A stretch of DNA of 64,000 nt from Salinithrix halophila (GCF_042650125.1 NZ_JBHSAP010000007.1:744001-808000); one strand, 5' to 3'. Shown: positions 16,889 through 25,418, counted from the first letter of the stretch. The notes: generated by a model from the sequence alone, not told the origin. Translations and numbers: made by a program.

Positions 16889-16918
16889 ATTATAATTTCC
16901 GTATTCATCCAATGTCAA
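16889..16918 (-). promoter_or_regulatory. Consensus sigma-A promoter
   Basis: Minus-strand TTGACA (16918-16913), an 18-base spacer and TATAAT (16894-16889), both perfect hexamers. Transcription should begin near 16882 and run into the hypothetical gene. Confidence 0.85.
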
Positions 16919-16969
16919 CTAGAAATACGTTAAACGAATATTCTCCCTATCCCATTATTCAGGTAAAAA

Positions 16970-17065
16970 TTATGTTGTTTCCTCTTTCCTTTTAGGCTGA
17001 TTCCATACCGGGTAGCCGAATTCCTGATGGGTGGCCTTGAAAAATTGCCGTCTTCTTCCTTTCAA
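16970..17065 (-). CDS. Possible 31-residue basic peptide
   Basis: A TTG-started frame encoding KGRRRQFF near its start and ending PKRKEETT. It lies about 12 bases downstream of an extended -10 promoter (TGTTATAAT at 17087-17079), with only a weak AAAAGG upstream. The leader would be very short. It could equally be a leader transcript for the hypothetical gene to its left. No family recognised. Confidence 0.3.
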   Translation of the reverse strand: MKGRRRQFFKATHQEFGYPVWNQPKRKEETT

Positions 17066-17078
17066 AGGGCCTTTTGTT

Positions 17079-17087
17079 ATTATAACA
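17079..17087 (-). promoter_or_regulatory. Extended -10 promoter element
   Basis: TGTTATAAT on the minus strand: a perfect TATAAT preceded by the TGn extension. No good -35 hexamer is visible. Confidence 0.55.
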
Positions 17088-17168
17088 CAAAAATTTTTAC
17101 CGTTTTGGTCACAAACAATGAAGAACCAACGGATTTCTGGGAATCCGCCGGTTCTTTTGTTCATCCAG

Positions 17169-17465
17169 TTACAAATGCATGGTATTGTACAACATGATCC
17201 AAATCGAACCCGCCACTACACAAACAGCGACGAAAATCCCATAACCGAGTGAAATGACCTGATAAAGCTTGCTACCTTCTGTTACATGCATGAAATAAAC
17301 CAGCTGCACAGCCATTTGCAATATAGCCAGCACCACGATGACCGTCAGTTTGATCGAGACAGCCAAAGGGGCTTTTAACACGACGAAGAGAGCCGCAAAA
17401 GTAAGGAGAAGAGATAGGATGAACCCGACAATATGATGTTTAACCGTTGCTTGATGTTGGCTCAT
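17169..17465 (-). CDS. qoxD: aa3-type quinol oxidase subunit IV
   Basis: 98 residues with three membrane segments. The family pattern is HHIVGFILSLLLTF near the N-terminus and QLVYFMHV near residue 57, as in QoxD/CyoD. The subunit stabilises the oxidase in the cytoplasmic membrane. Last gene of the leftward qoxABCD operon; it begins one base after the qoxC stop. A weak hairpin at about 17110-17145 may end the operon. Confidence 0.93.
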   Translation of the reverse strand: MSQHQATVKHHIVGFILSLLLTFAALFVVLKAPLAVSIKLTVIVVLAILQMAVQLVYFMHVTEGSKLYQVISLGYGIFVAVCVVAGSIWIMLYNTMHL

Positions 17466-17466
17466 C

Positions 17467-18081
17467 TTATATCACCAACCCTGTTAGATAGACTGCCGTG
17501 AAAATAAAGATCCAGATCACGTCAAGGAAGTGCCAGTAGAGTCCGCCGATGAACAACTTGCGACAAGTCACCGGAGTCAACCCGCGTTGGGCTGTCTGGA
17601 TCAGAATCAGAAGGATCCAGACAATACCCAGACTAACGTGGGCGCCGTGGGTGCCCACCAAAACGAAGAACGCGGACAAGAACGCACTCGTGCTGATTGT
17701 CGCTCCTGCCTCGACGTACTTCACAAACTCGTGGATCTCCATGCCGAGAAACCCGAGGCCGAGAACCAAGGTAATCCCCATCCAGATGAAGACCCCTTTC
17801 ACCCGGTTGCGGCGCATCTCCAACGTGGCCAGGCCGCATGTAAAGCTGGACGTTAACAGAAGAAAGGTCTCGATCATAAACTCCTTGACCTCAAAGAGTT
17901 CTTTGGCTGTGGGGCCTCCAGCCGTCCGGCCCTGAAGCACCAGGTAGGTGGCAAAGAGGGTGGCGAAAAGGACGACTTCCGCCGCCAGAAATACCCAAAA
18001 GCCGAGAATCTTCAAACGGCCTTCTTCGGTTTGGTACTCGGGAAACGGAGGATGATCCGTTTTTGCGGTAGTGGTTGCCAT
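17467..18081 (-). CDS. qoxC: aa3-type quinol oxidase subunit III
   Basis: 204 residues with five membrane segments, the short bacterial quinol-oxidase form of subunit III. Recognisable parts are LKILGFWVFLAAEVVLF near the N-terminus, the conserved membrane glutamate in GMEIHEF, GTHGAHV and the C-terminal YWHFLDVIWIF. It lies between qoxB and qoxD with almost no spacing (two bases to qoxB). Structural subunit without metal centres. Confidence 0.95.
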   Translation of the reverse strand: MATTTAKTDHPPFPEYQTEEGRLKILGFWVFLAAEVVLFATLFATYLVLQGRTAGGPTAKELFEVKEFMIETFLLLTSSFTCGLATLEMRRNRVKGVFIWMGITLVLGLGFLGMEIHEFVKYVEAGATISTSAFLSAFFVLVGTHGAHVSLGIVWILLILIQTAQRGLTPVTCRKLFIGGLYWHFLDVIWIFIFTAVYLTGLVI

Positions 18082-18083
18082 CG

Positions 18084-20048
18084 TTACGACCTCCTTGCCG
18101 CGGCTTCAGCGCGTTTGATTTCGTCTACTTGGACATAATGGTCGGCTTCATAATCGTGGAAAGAACGCCAGACCATACACAAAAGCACGCCGAGAATTCC
18201 GATGATACCCACCAGAAGCCATTCGAAGACGAGGCCAAAACCGGCGACAAACATCCATCCGGCCATGATAACCGGCATCCCTGAGTTGTTTGGCATGTGG
18301 ATCGGTTTCAGGGGAGACTCATCATCAAAGAGCTTCTCCTCCTTCTTCTTAGCCCGCCAAAAGGCATCTTTGCCGGCTACACGGGGAAGGCGAGCAAAGT
18401 TATAGTGAGGGGGCGGCGAAGGAATTGCCCACTCCAGAGTACGGCCATCCCAGGGATCGCCGGTGGTCTCTCGCTTTTCATGGCGAATACTGTAGATAAT
18501 CGCCCATACGAGGATGGCGAAACCAATCCCCATCAGGTAAGCTCCTACCGTCTCGACCAAGTTCCAACCGGTCCAGCCGAGGCCCTCCCGGTAGGTATAA
18601 ATCCGGCGTGGCATTCCCTTCAGGCCGACGAGGTACATCGGGATAAAGCACAAGTTAAACCCGAATACGAAGATCCAAAAAGCCCACTTGGAAAGCCGCT
18701 CGTTAATCTTGAAATTAAATACCTTGGGCCACCAGTAGTACAAGCCTGCCAGACAGCCGAAGACCGTACCGCCGATCAGCACATAGTGGAAGTGACTGAC
18801 CAGGAAATAGCTATTGTGATATTGATAGTCTGCCGCAGCGGAAGCTAACATGACCCCCGTCACCCCGCCGATAACAAAGTTGGGAATAAAGGCGAGGGAC
18901 CACAGCATCGGAGCCGTAAATTCGATCCGGCCACGATACATGGTGAATAACCAGTTAAACACCTTCACCCCGGTGGGGATGGCGATGGCCATCGTTGTGA
19001 TGGAGAAAATGGAGTTGATCCAGGGGCCGCTACCCATCGTAAAGAAGTGATGAACCCACACGATGAAACTGAGCGCTGAAATGGCTACCATCGAGAGGAC
19101 CATGGCATTGTAGCCAAACAGCCGCTTGCGGGAGAACGTGCTAATGACCTCGGAAAAGATTCCAAATGCGGGCAAGATAACAATGTAGACTTCAGGGTGT
19201 CCCCAGATCCAGAAAAGGTTCGCCCACATCATCGGCATCCCGCCGCCGTCAATCGTAAAGAAATGGGCGCCGAAAAGACGGTCGAAGGTCAAAAGAGCCA
19301 GGGCGATCGTCAGCACTGGGAAAGCAAAGATAATAATGATCGATGTGATCAGGGTGGACCATGTGAACATCGGCATCCGCATCAGGGTCATTCCTGGGCC
19401 GCGCATCTTCAGGATCGTTACCAGAAAGTTGATCCCCGTTGCTAGGGTACCGATCCCGGAGATCTGCAACCCCCACAAGTAATAGTTGATCCCAACCCCC
19501 GGCGTCAACTCCGAGCCTGCGAGGGGCACATAGTTGGTCCAGCCTGCATCCGGAGAGCCCCCCACGACGAAAGAGATGTTGAACAGCATCGCTCCGGCGA
19601 AGAAGAGCCAGAAGCTAACAGCATTCAGGACGGGGTAGGCCACGTCCCGCGCCCCGATCTGCAGCGGTACGGCGATGTTCATCAAACCGATGATAAAGGG
19701 CATCGCCATAAAAATAATCATAACCGTTCCGTGGGTGGTAAAAATTTCGTTATAGTGCTGGGCGTCCAGAAACTCCAGGTTTGGCAGCGCCAGCTGGGTC
19801 CGCATCAGAATCGCGTCAAATCCCCCCCGGAACAACATCAGGAGAGCCGCGAGAACATACATGATCCCGATTTTTTTGTGGTCGACGGTAGTCAGCCACT
19901 CCTCCCACAGCCAACGCCATTTTTTGTATTTGGTAAGTACAAAGAAAATACCCAAAGAAGTGAGGATAATCGAGATCCAGGCCCCAATGATCAAGGGGTT
20001 TCCCCAGACAATAAAATGATCCGGTATCTTCAACTCAAAAAGATCCAT
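18084..20048 (-). CDS. qoxB: aa3-type quinol oxidase subunit I
   Basis: 654 residues, the catalytic subunit that carries the low-spin heme, the high-spin heme a3 and CuB. Key parts are TTHGTVMI (heme ligand), GHPEVYIVILP (His-Tyr pair of the CuB site), VHHFFTMG (CuB histidines) and VSHFHYVLIGG (heme ligands). The long frame opens at 20072, but AAAGGAGG fixes the start at ATG 20048. It reduces oxygen with electrons from menaquinol and pumps protons. The long C-terminal extension is normal for QoxB. Confidence 0.96.
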   Translation of the reverse strand: MDLFELKIPDHFIVWGNPLIIGAWISIILTSLGIFFVLTKYKKWRWLWEEWLTTVDHKKIGIMYVLAALLMLFRGGFDAILMRTQLALPNLEFLDAQHYNEIFTTHGTVMIIFMAMPFIIGLMNIAVPLQIGARDVAYPVLNAVSFWLFFAGAMLFNISFVVGGSPDAGWTNYVPLAGSELTPGVGINYYLWGLQISGIGTLATGINFLVTILKMRGPGMTLMRMPMFTWSTLITSIIIIFAFPVLTIALALLTFDRLFGAHFFTIDGGGMPMMWANLFWIWGHPEVYIVILPAFGIFSEVISTFSRKRLFGYNAMVLSMVAISALSFIVWVHHFFTMGSGPWINSIFSITTMAIAIPTGVKVFNWLFTMYRGRIEFTAPMLWSLAFIPNFVIGGVTGVMLASAAADYQYHNSYFLVSHFHYVLIGGTVFGCLAGLYYWWPKVFNFKINERLSKWAFWIFVFGFNLCFIPMYLVGLKGMPRRIYTYREGLGWTGWNLVETVGAYLMGIGFAILVWAIIYSIRHEKRETTGDPWDGRTLEWAIPSPPPHYNFARLPRVAGKDAFWRAKKKEEKLFDDESPLKPIHMPNNSGMPVIMAGWMFVAGFGLVFEWLLVGIIGILGVLLCMVWRSFHDYEADHYVQVDEIKRAEAAARRS

Positions 20049-20068
20049 AATTCCAACCTCCTTTTCCG

Positions 20069-20992
20069 TCAATGATGGTGGTGATCTCCATCGGAGGACT
20101 CTTCCCGTTGATCCCCGATGTGTTCCATGTCATCCGAACCTTTGTGGCTACCATGGGAATGGGATTCGTCACCCGTTTCTGCTGATTTCGGGTAGGAAGA
20201 AAATGTTTGACGATCCACCGTGCCGGGTTTAAGAAGTTTTTGATACGCCTTCTCGGTCTGTGCAGGTGCTGTCGCTTTCACCTGCTTCACCCAGTTATCG
20301 AAATCCGCCTGTTTCTCGGCCTCTACTTCAAACTCCATCTTGGCGAATTCACGGCCGGTGAAATTGGCTCCCCGGCCCAGGTATTCACCGGGTTTATCCG
20401 CCTCCAGCCACAGATACATCGGCATGTCGGCCATGGTGTACTTCTGGCCGCCCAGTTCGGGCACCCAGAAAGAGTTCATTGCGTCGTTAGAGGTCAGTCG
20501 GAAGCGAATCGGCACGTTTTCAGGGATTTTCACGTAATTGACGGTTTCGATCCCCTGTTCAGGATATTTGAAAATCCATTTCCATTGAGCTGAAGTAACT
20601 TCGATGGTCATCGGCTTCTTATCGGGACTGGGCGATTTCTCCAGGTCGAAGGTGGTGGTGACCGTCGGAATCGCCAGGGCGATCACGATGATAACCGGGA
20701 TGACGGTCCAGACAATCTCGAGGAACGTGTTCCCTTCTTCATCCGGAGGCTCGTAACCCTCGTTTTCCGGCCGTGCCCGATACTTGATAAGGATGAGGAC
20801 AAAAAGTGCAAAGACGACGACCAAAATGATCAACATCAGGATCGAGGACCACAAAATGAGATCGTACTGTTTCTGGGCGACGGGGCCCTGAGGATTTAAA
20901 ACCCCGCTTTTGATCTGACCGCAGCCCGAAAGCAGAAGTACCATCATACCAGCGGTCGTCAGCCATTTCCAGAACCCTTTACGGTTTGGCAA
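20069..20992 (-). CDS. qoxA: aa3-type quinol oxidase subunit II, lipoprotein
   Basis: 307 residues. A lipoprotein signal ends at LLLSGC, then two membrane segments precede the periplasmic-type cupredoxin domain. The CuA cysteines are missing: the site reads LGRGANFTGREF, which identifies a quinol rather than a cytochrome c oxidase. AAGGAAGGAG and spacing favour the TTG at 20992 over the ATG at 21019. The C-terminus is unusual, about 35 residues rich in His, Ser and Asp, ending in four histidines. First gene of qoxABCD. Confidence 0.94.
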   Translation of the reverse strand: MPNRKGFWKWLTTAGMMVLLLSGCGQIKSGVLNPQGPVAQKQYDLILWSSILMLIILVVVFALFVLILIKYRARPENEGYEPPDEEGNTFLEIVWTVIPVIIVIALAIPTVTTTFDLEKSPSPDKKPMTIEVTSAQWKWIFKYPEQGIETVNYVKIPENVPIRFRLTSNDAMNSFWVPELGGQKYTMADMPMYLWLEADKPGEYLGRGANFTGREFAKMEFEVEAEKQADFDNWVKQVKATAPAQTEKAYQKLLKPGTVDRQTFSSYPKSAETGDESHSHGSHKGSDDMEHIGDQREESSDGDHHHH

Positions 20993-21055
20993 TATCTCCA
21001 GTCTCCTTCCTTTTTCCATGGTTCAGGCAGAACGGCTCCACCCGCCAAACAAGAA

Positions 21056-21085
21056 CGTCGTCCGCGGCCTCTGCCTCGGACGACG
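21056..21085 (-). promoter_or_regulatory. Hairpin in the qox leader
   Basis: CGTCGTCCG and CGGACGACG, a perfect 9-bp stem with a 12-base loop, lie between the candidate promoter and the qoxA start. No U tract follows, so it is more likely a stability or protein-binding structure than a terminator. Confidence 0.5.
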
Positions 21086-21138
21086 CCGGATCCTATATCA
21101 CGGGATTCCCCGTCATTGGACGCTCGTTTCCCATCCAC

Positions 21139-21167
21139 TTTATCGTAGCAGATGTGAAGAAGCTCAA
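21139..21167 (-). promoter_or_regulatory. Candidate qoxABCD promoter
   Basis: Minus-strand TTGAGC, 17-base spacer, GATAAA. Position about 150 bases before the qoxA start is plausible. Hexamers are only partly consensus. Confidence 0.4.
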
Positions 21168-21305
21168 CCCCCCCTAGGGAGAGAAATTGAAAAAAATTTC
21201 ACCGGACAGTAACCGTTCTGTCAGGAATTGTCCACGCTTCGGTCACAACTGAGGAATGCTTTGGTAACGAAGCTTTTTCACTGGAAAAATGAAATCGACC
21301 CCCAG

Positions 21306-21327
21306 CAAAAAAAGCCCTCGCGGGCTA
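21306..21327 (-). terminator. Terminator after the symporter gene
   Basis: AGCCC-GCGA-GGGCT hairpin followed on the minus strand by TTTTTTT. Confidence 0.85.
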
Positions 21328-21364
21328 CATAAAATCAAAATTCCATGAAATTTTAACTATACGA

Positions 21365-22840
21365 TCACCAAACCTTTCGTTCCTTTAGGGCGTCCCTGAG
21401 ATAATCCAGAAACCGATCCGCTTCCCGTTTGGGCGGGGAGGTGAACTGGCTCACTCCGATAAACAATAGCAAGGAGGTGAGGAGCCCCCACACCCCAGAA
21501 GCCTGTCCTAACGGTTTCCAAGCCGACCACTCCAGCAGGATCACCAAACCTCCGCCTCCGATCACACTGCTCAAGACACCCGAGGCAGTCCCCCCTTTCC
21601 AAAAGAACGCCCCAAAAATGGCCGGGATCATCACCAACAAACCGGCGGAGGAGGATACGGCCAGTATTGCGATCAAGTTGAGTTTCAGAGAGGCGAAGAG
21701 ATAGGCCAATAGGGCGATGACGGGGATCACCAGCTTACCGGCCCATAGCTCCCGAGCCGACTTTTTCTGCTTCGCTAGTGAACCATAGAGATCCCTGGCC
21801 ACCAAGGAAGAAAGGGTGAGAAGGATAGAATCCACAGTGGAGACAGCAGCCGCCATGATGCCCACCATCACCACTACGCCTAGAAAAGGAGGCACGAGGG
21901 AGGAGGCGAGGAGAGAGGGGGTCGCCAAATCCGCTGACGCTAGATCGGGAAAATGCAAACGAGCAGAAAAGCCCCATAACACCGACACCAGGGTATAAAT
22001 AAACCCAAACCCAAGGAAGATCAGCAACATCCGCCGCAATTCCCTAAGATTTTTCAGCATAAACAGCCGTTGGCTCACTTGGGGATTGGATATGCTGAAA
22101 AAGAACCAAGGTAAGGTGAGTCCTAGGAAGACAGGAAAAGTGAAAAAACCATTTCCCGGTACAGATAAAAGATCCGGCTGTTTTCGCTCCAGAGATGAAA
22201 AGAACGCACCAAAGCCCCCCAGCCCCTGAATGACGATCAGTACTACCAAAGTTGCAGTCAGGATCATCACCAGCGATTGAAAGGCATCTGTCCAGGCAAC
22301 CGAACGCATCCCGGCGATCCAGGCGAGGAGAACTGCTGTAAGCGTAGCGATCACCGCCCCGGTGGTAAAAGAGATCGCCCCCTTGGTCATTCCCTCCATC
22401 AGCAGGCCGACCCCAGCCAGTTGAACCGCACAGTAGGGGATCAGAAAGAGACAGGAAGCTACAGCAGTGACAACAGCCACGGCGCGACTCCCGTACCGAT
22501 CTCCTAGCAGTTCAGAGGGTGTCACATACCCGAATGTTTTTCCGACCAGCCAAAAACGCGGCCCAAAAAACACAACGAGGACCATACCGGAAAGATAGAT
22601 GAATTCAAAGCCGAGGGCTCCAATTCCCCCCTGATAGGTAAGACCCGCCAATCCCACCAACATAAAAGCGCTGTAGGTGGTTGCACTGTAACTGAGGGCA
22701 GCCACCACCCCTCCTAGAGAGCGCCGTGCCAAGAAATAATCGGACAAGGACTCGGATTTTCCGGTCCGGGCCAGCCAAGCGATGAGGAGAGAGGCCACCA
22801 GATAAATAGCAATCCCCCACCATACGTAAATTTCGTTCAC
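21365..22840 (-). CDS. Sodium:solute symporter (SSS family)
   Basis: 491 residues with about 13 hydrophobic segments. Family features include the N-terminal DYFLARRSLGGVVAALSY segment and a sodium-site-like AAAVSTVDS near residue 330. The layout resembles Bacillus YhjB. The start is the GTG at 22840, behind GGAGG and overlapping the stop of the small upstream membrane protein; the open frame to 22930 is not used. Substrate is unknown; pantothenate, proline and short-chain acids are typical of the family. Confidence 0.88.
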   Translation of the reverse strand: MNEIYVWWGIAIYLVASLLIAWLARTGKSESLSDYFLARRSLGGVVAALSYSATTYSAFMLVGLAGLTYQGGIGALGFEFIYLSGMVLVVFFGPRFWLVGKTFGYVTPSELLGDRYGSRAVAVVTAVASCLFLIPYCAVQLAGVGLLMEGMTKGAISFTTGAVIATLTAVLLAWIAGMRSVAWTDAFQSLVMILTATLVVLIVIQGLGGFGAFFSSLERKQPDLLSVPGNGFFTFPVFLGLTLPWFFFSISNPQVSQRLFMLKNLRELRRMLLIFLGFGFIYTLVSVLWGFSARLHFPDLASADLATPSLLASSLVPPFLGVVVMVGIMAAAVSTVDSILLTLSSLVARDLYGSLAKQKKSARELWAGKLVIPVIALLAYLFASLKLNLIAILAVSSSAGLLVMIPAIFGAFFWKGGTASGVLSSVIGGGGLVILLEWSAWKPLGQASGVWGLLTSLLLFIGVSQFTSPPKREADRFLDYLRDALKERKVW

Positions 22841-23025
22841 CTTGGATCCCTCCATTTCGATGCAATCCAGGCATTGAGAAGCACTGCTGTCAGAGCAAAC
22901 AGGATCCAGAAAAGAAACGCTCCCGTCCAAGATCGGACGTCATCCAGCAACGTGAAGGGGATGATAAAAGCCGCCAGGATCAGCAGCAAGGCGGCACCTA
23001 CCCCCAAAAAACGCGATCGGAACAT
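22837..23025 (-). CDS. Small two-TM partner of the SSS symporter
   Basis: 62 residues with two hydrophobic segments, about residues 7-24 and 34-52, ending WIASKWRDPR. Small proteins of this kind (YhjC or YhdT type) sit next to SSS transporters. Its stop codon overlaps the symporter GTG, so the two are translationally coupled. The ATG at 23025 follows GGTGAGGTG. An upstream extension to 23079 has no ribosome site. Confidence 0.75.
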   Translation of the reverse strand: MFRSRFLGVGAALLLILAAFIIPFTLLDDVRSWTGAFLFWILFALTAVLLNAWIASKWRDPR

Positions 23026-23124
23026 CACTTTCACCTCACCTAGGAAGATCAAACACCTTTTGTCGTGTGCGATAATCATGCTATAGTAACCATGTCATCA
23101 CATTGAAAAAAAGAAGGGTTTGCC

Positions 23125-23442
23125 ATGAACATCCGAATCAGTCCGCTAGCGGCGGCAAGGCTGAGAGCCCTCCTGGCCGCGGAAGAAACCGAGGAGGCAC
23201 TTCTTGTGCGCGTCGTTCCCCTCACTTCCGGGTGCAGCACCCCGTCTTTCGCCCTAGAACTAACGGAAGCCCGTCCAGGATTCCGCATCGTTGAAGCGGA
23301 GGGGGTCCCCTTCACTTGTCCGGAAGAAGAAACCGACTGGCTGGACGGCCTGGTGATCGAACTGGACCGGACCAGCGGGAAATTTTCTCTTTTGCACCCG
23401 GATCCCCCCTTCCTTTCTGATTGTCACCTACCACAGCGTTAA
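23125..23442 (+). CDS. HesB/IscA-like protein lacking the C-terminal Cys pair
   Basis: 105 residues with a HesB-like beta fold. SGCSTPSFALEL near residues 36-47 corresponds to the first conserved cysteine of IscA proteins, and a second cysteine lies in FTCPEEE. The C-x-C motif used for cluster binding is absent, as in YqkB-like relatives. The ATG 23125 follows AAGAAGGG. Function uncertain; Fe-S carrier activity is not supported without the C-x-C. Confidence 0.7.
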   Translation: MNIRISPLAAARLRALLAAEETEEALLVRVVPLTSGCSTPSFALELTEARPGFRIVEAEGVPFTCPEEETDWLDGLVIELDRTSGKFSLLHPDPPFLSDCHLPQR

Positions 23443-23482
23443 AAAGGAAAATCCATGGATCAGAGAGGACGAACCGAACCGA

Positions 23483-24046
23483 ATGATGGGATATGTTTTA
23501 TTGGCGGGTTTTCTTTTCGCCGCTTTCATCGGAAGGTTCCTGTGGAGTCGTGTATCCCGCTTCCGGGGAACCGTCTTTGAACCTGATCGCCGTCGGAGCG
23601 CGATCATCCTGGGTGCCGCCCTGCACGGAGAGAAGCCCAGCTCCGCCCTCCGAGAGCGACTGAATCAGGCGCTTCATCTCTATGCCAACGGATGGATTGA
23701 CCGGTTCATCTGTTCCGGCGGTGCCAATCACCGTCATGTGAGCGAAGCGGAAGTGATGAAACGGGTTCTGATTGAACATGGTGTTCCGGAAGAGGCAATC
23801 CTCCTTGAGGACCAGTCTTCCAACACCCGGGAAAACCTGCTTAAAACCAGGAAGATTCTGCAAGAACAGGAGATCGGGGAGGTTTATCTCATCACCCATG
23901 ATTACCATATGTACCGGGCCATGCGCAGCGCGGAAAAGGCGGATATAGCGGTAAAACCGGCTCCTTTCGCAACAGAACGCTTACAGATGCCTTACCACTA
24001 TATACGGGAATGCCTCGCCCTCCTGAAATTCTACCTCAGCAGGTGA
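23483..24046 (+). CDS. DUF218 (YdcF/SanA-like) membrane protein
   Basis: 187 residues: one N-terminal membrane segment (about 4-20), then a DUF218 domain. Motifs are AIILGAALHGEKPS near 40, the IDRFICSGGAN strand-loop near 71, SEAEVMKRVL near 87, and EDQSSNTRENL near 108. SanA/ElyC relatives influence envelope integrity, but no enzymatic activity is settled. It lies 40 bases after the HesB-like gene and may share its transcript. The ribosome site is weak, so ATG 23483 or the next ATG could be used. Confidence 0.85.
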   Translation: MMGYVLLAGFLFAAFIGRFLWSRVSRFRGTVFEPDRRRSAIILGAALHGEKPSSALRERLNQALHLYANGWIDRFICSGGANHRHVSEAEVMKRVLIEHGVPEEAILLEDQSSNTRENLLKTRKILQEQEIGEVYLITHDYHMYRAMRSAEKADIAVKPAPFATERLQMPYHYIRECLALLKFYLSR

Positions 24047-24103
24047 AGGGCGTACGAGCGGATCCCCGCTTATCTTACCCCGGATCGGCGTCAAAGAAAA
24101 CGA

Positions 24104-24148
24104 AAAAGGAGGGGAGCTGGTGCCAAACGAAACACCTCCCCTCCTTTT
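24104..24148. terminator. Bidirectional terminator between DUF218 and DUF2203 genes
   Basis: AAAAGGAGGGGAG / CTCCCCTCCTTTT, a perfect 13-bp stem that has A and T flanks on both sides. Confidence 0.85.
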
Positions 24149-24152
24149 CTAT

Positions 24153-24569
24153 TTACAGAGTCTCCCCGAAGAATTCATCCACTTCTTTGCGGTAGTGATA
24201 CCCCTCCCACGGATGATGCCAATGGGATACCTCATCCTCTTCCATCCGCCAGCACAGAAGCACGTCGCGACCATTGCGCCTGGCCGGAAAATCGATCAGC
24301 CCCTTCTCGATATCCTTCAGCAGTACACCGGTCTCGCGGATGCGTTCCATCGAACTGCGGGCCTGAAGATTGAGAAACTCCAGCCGGGCCTCCATTTCAA
24401 AGAAGGGATCTTCTTTAAGGAGCGGGCCGTTGGAGATGTGGGAACGCATTTTTTGCAACTCCCCATACTGAACTTCGAAATCTCGCTTCAATTTTTGAAG
24501 CTGCTTCAGTGCATCACGCAGGCCGGGAATCATCGCGTTGGCCTCCTTCACCGTGAACAGCTTCCTCAT
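24153..24569 (-). CDS. DUF2203 family protein
   Basis: 138 residues. A helical N-terminal half (EANAMIPGLRDALKQLQKLK) is followed by the DUF2203 signature GRDVLLCWRMEEDEVSHWHH and GYHYRK. The start is ATG 24569 with AAGGAG upstream. It lies downstream of the TatD gene and is probably in the same DUF309-tatD-DUF2203 transcript. Family function unknown. Confidence 0.85.
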   Translation of the reverse strand: MRKLFTVKEANAMIPGLRDALKQLQKLKRDFEVQYGELQKMRSHISNGPLLKEDPFFEMEARLEFLNLQARSSMERIRETGVLLKDIEKGLIDFPARRNGRDVLLCWRMEEDEVSHWHHPWEGYHYRKEVDEFFGETL

Positions 24570-24616
24570 CCTAGCTCCTCTCCTTTTTGGATGGGACATA
24601 GGTTCTATGATGCTTG

Positions 24617-25402
24617 TCATAGACGGAACAACTGAACGGCGTTCTGGGTGGTCTGCCTCGCCGTCTCCATGAGGGATATCCCTTTGATCTGGGATACTGC
24701 CTCCGCCGTCCGCCGAACCCAGGCAGGCTCAGAGGGCTTGTCCGCAAAAGGCCCCCGATACGGCCAGGGGGAGTCGGTCTCCAACAAGAGAGACGATAAA
24801 GGCACTCGTTCAATACATTCCCGATCTCGCTTTCGATAACACACTTCCGGCGTCACTGAAACGAAATAACCCGCCCCGACGATGGCTTCTGTCACTTGGG
24901 GCGGCGCCTTTAACCAATGAAAAACCGCCCGCTTCACCTCATGTTGCCGCAGCATGTCGAGGGCCCATTCCGCTCCGCCGTGGATCGCATGGAGAATCAC
25001 CGGCAGATCCAACTCTACAGCCAGGCGCAGAAACCCCTCCAGGATGCCCTTCGCATCCGATGACGGCGGCTTTTTCCGTTCGCCTTCCGCCAGGGAATAC
25101 CAGGGAAGGCCCACTTCACCGACCGCGACGATAGTGTGGCGGTTTTCCCGAATCAGGCGGAAGATCGTTTCCGCTTCGTCCCATCCCTTTCCCTCTTCTG
25201 GATGAAGCCCAAAGGCGATATCCAGGAACCCTTCGTATCGTCGGCGGTGTTGGAGGAGTGCCATGCAGGACTCCGGGTCTGTTGCTACGGCGATAACCCG
25301 GTTCACCCCCGCCCTGCGAGCACGGTCCACGATCTCGTCCATCGCTTTCTCCCGAAGACGATCCCAGTGTACATGGGTATCCACCAATTCCAACGTGTAC
25401 AT
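24617..25402 (-). CDS. TatD-family metal-dependent hydrolase
   Basis: 261 residues of the TatD amidohydrolase family (DNase or tRNA/peptide quality control in characterised members). Metal-binding motifs are DTHVHWD at residues 8-14, GEVGLPW near 96, ILHAIHG near 136, VFHW near 160 and LETDSPWPY near 208. AAGGAGG precedes the ATG. It is not the same subgroup as YcfH, because the first motif has W in place of the usual C or L; exact substrate is open. Confidence 0.88.
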   Translation of the reverse strand: MYTLELVDTHVHWDRLREKAMDEIVDRARRAGVNRVIAVATDPESCMALLQHRRRYEGFLDIAFGLHPEEGKGWDEAETIFRLIRENRHTIVAVGEVGLPWYSLAEGERKKPPSSDAKGILEGFLRLAVELDLPVILHAIHGGAEWALDMLRQHEVKRAVFHWLKAPPQVTEAIVGAGYFVSVTPEVCYRKRDRECIERVPLSSLLLETDSPWPYRGPFADKPSEPAWVRRTAEAVSQIKGISLMETARQTTQNAVQLFRL

Positions 25403-25418
25403 GGCATTCCCTCCTTTT

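Larger units (their letters stand above)
20993..21364. other. Intergenic region upstream of qoxA
   Basis: About 370 bases with no gene. It contains the probable qox promoter (21139-21167), a leader hairpin (21056-21085) and the terminator of the symporter gene (21306-21327). The stretch 21180-21300 shows nothing I can interpret. Confidence 0.7.
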
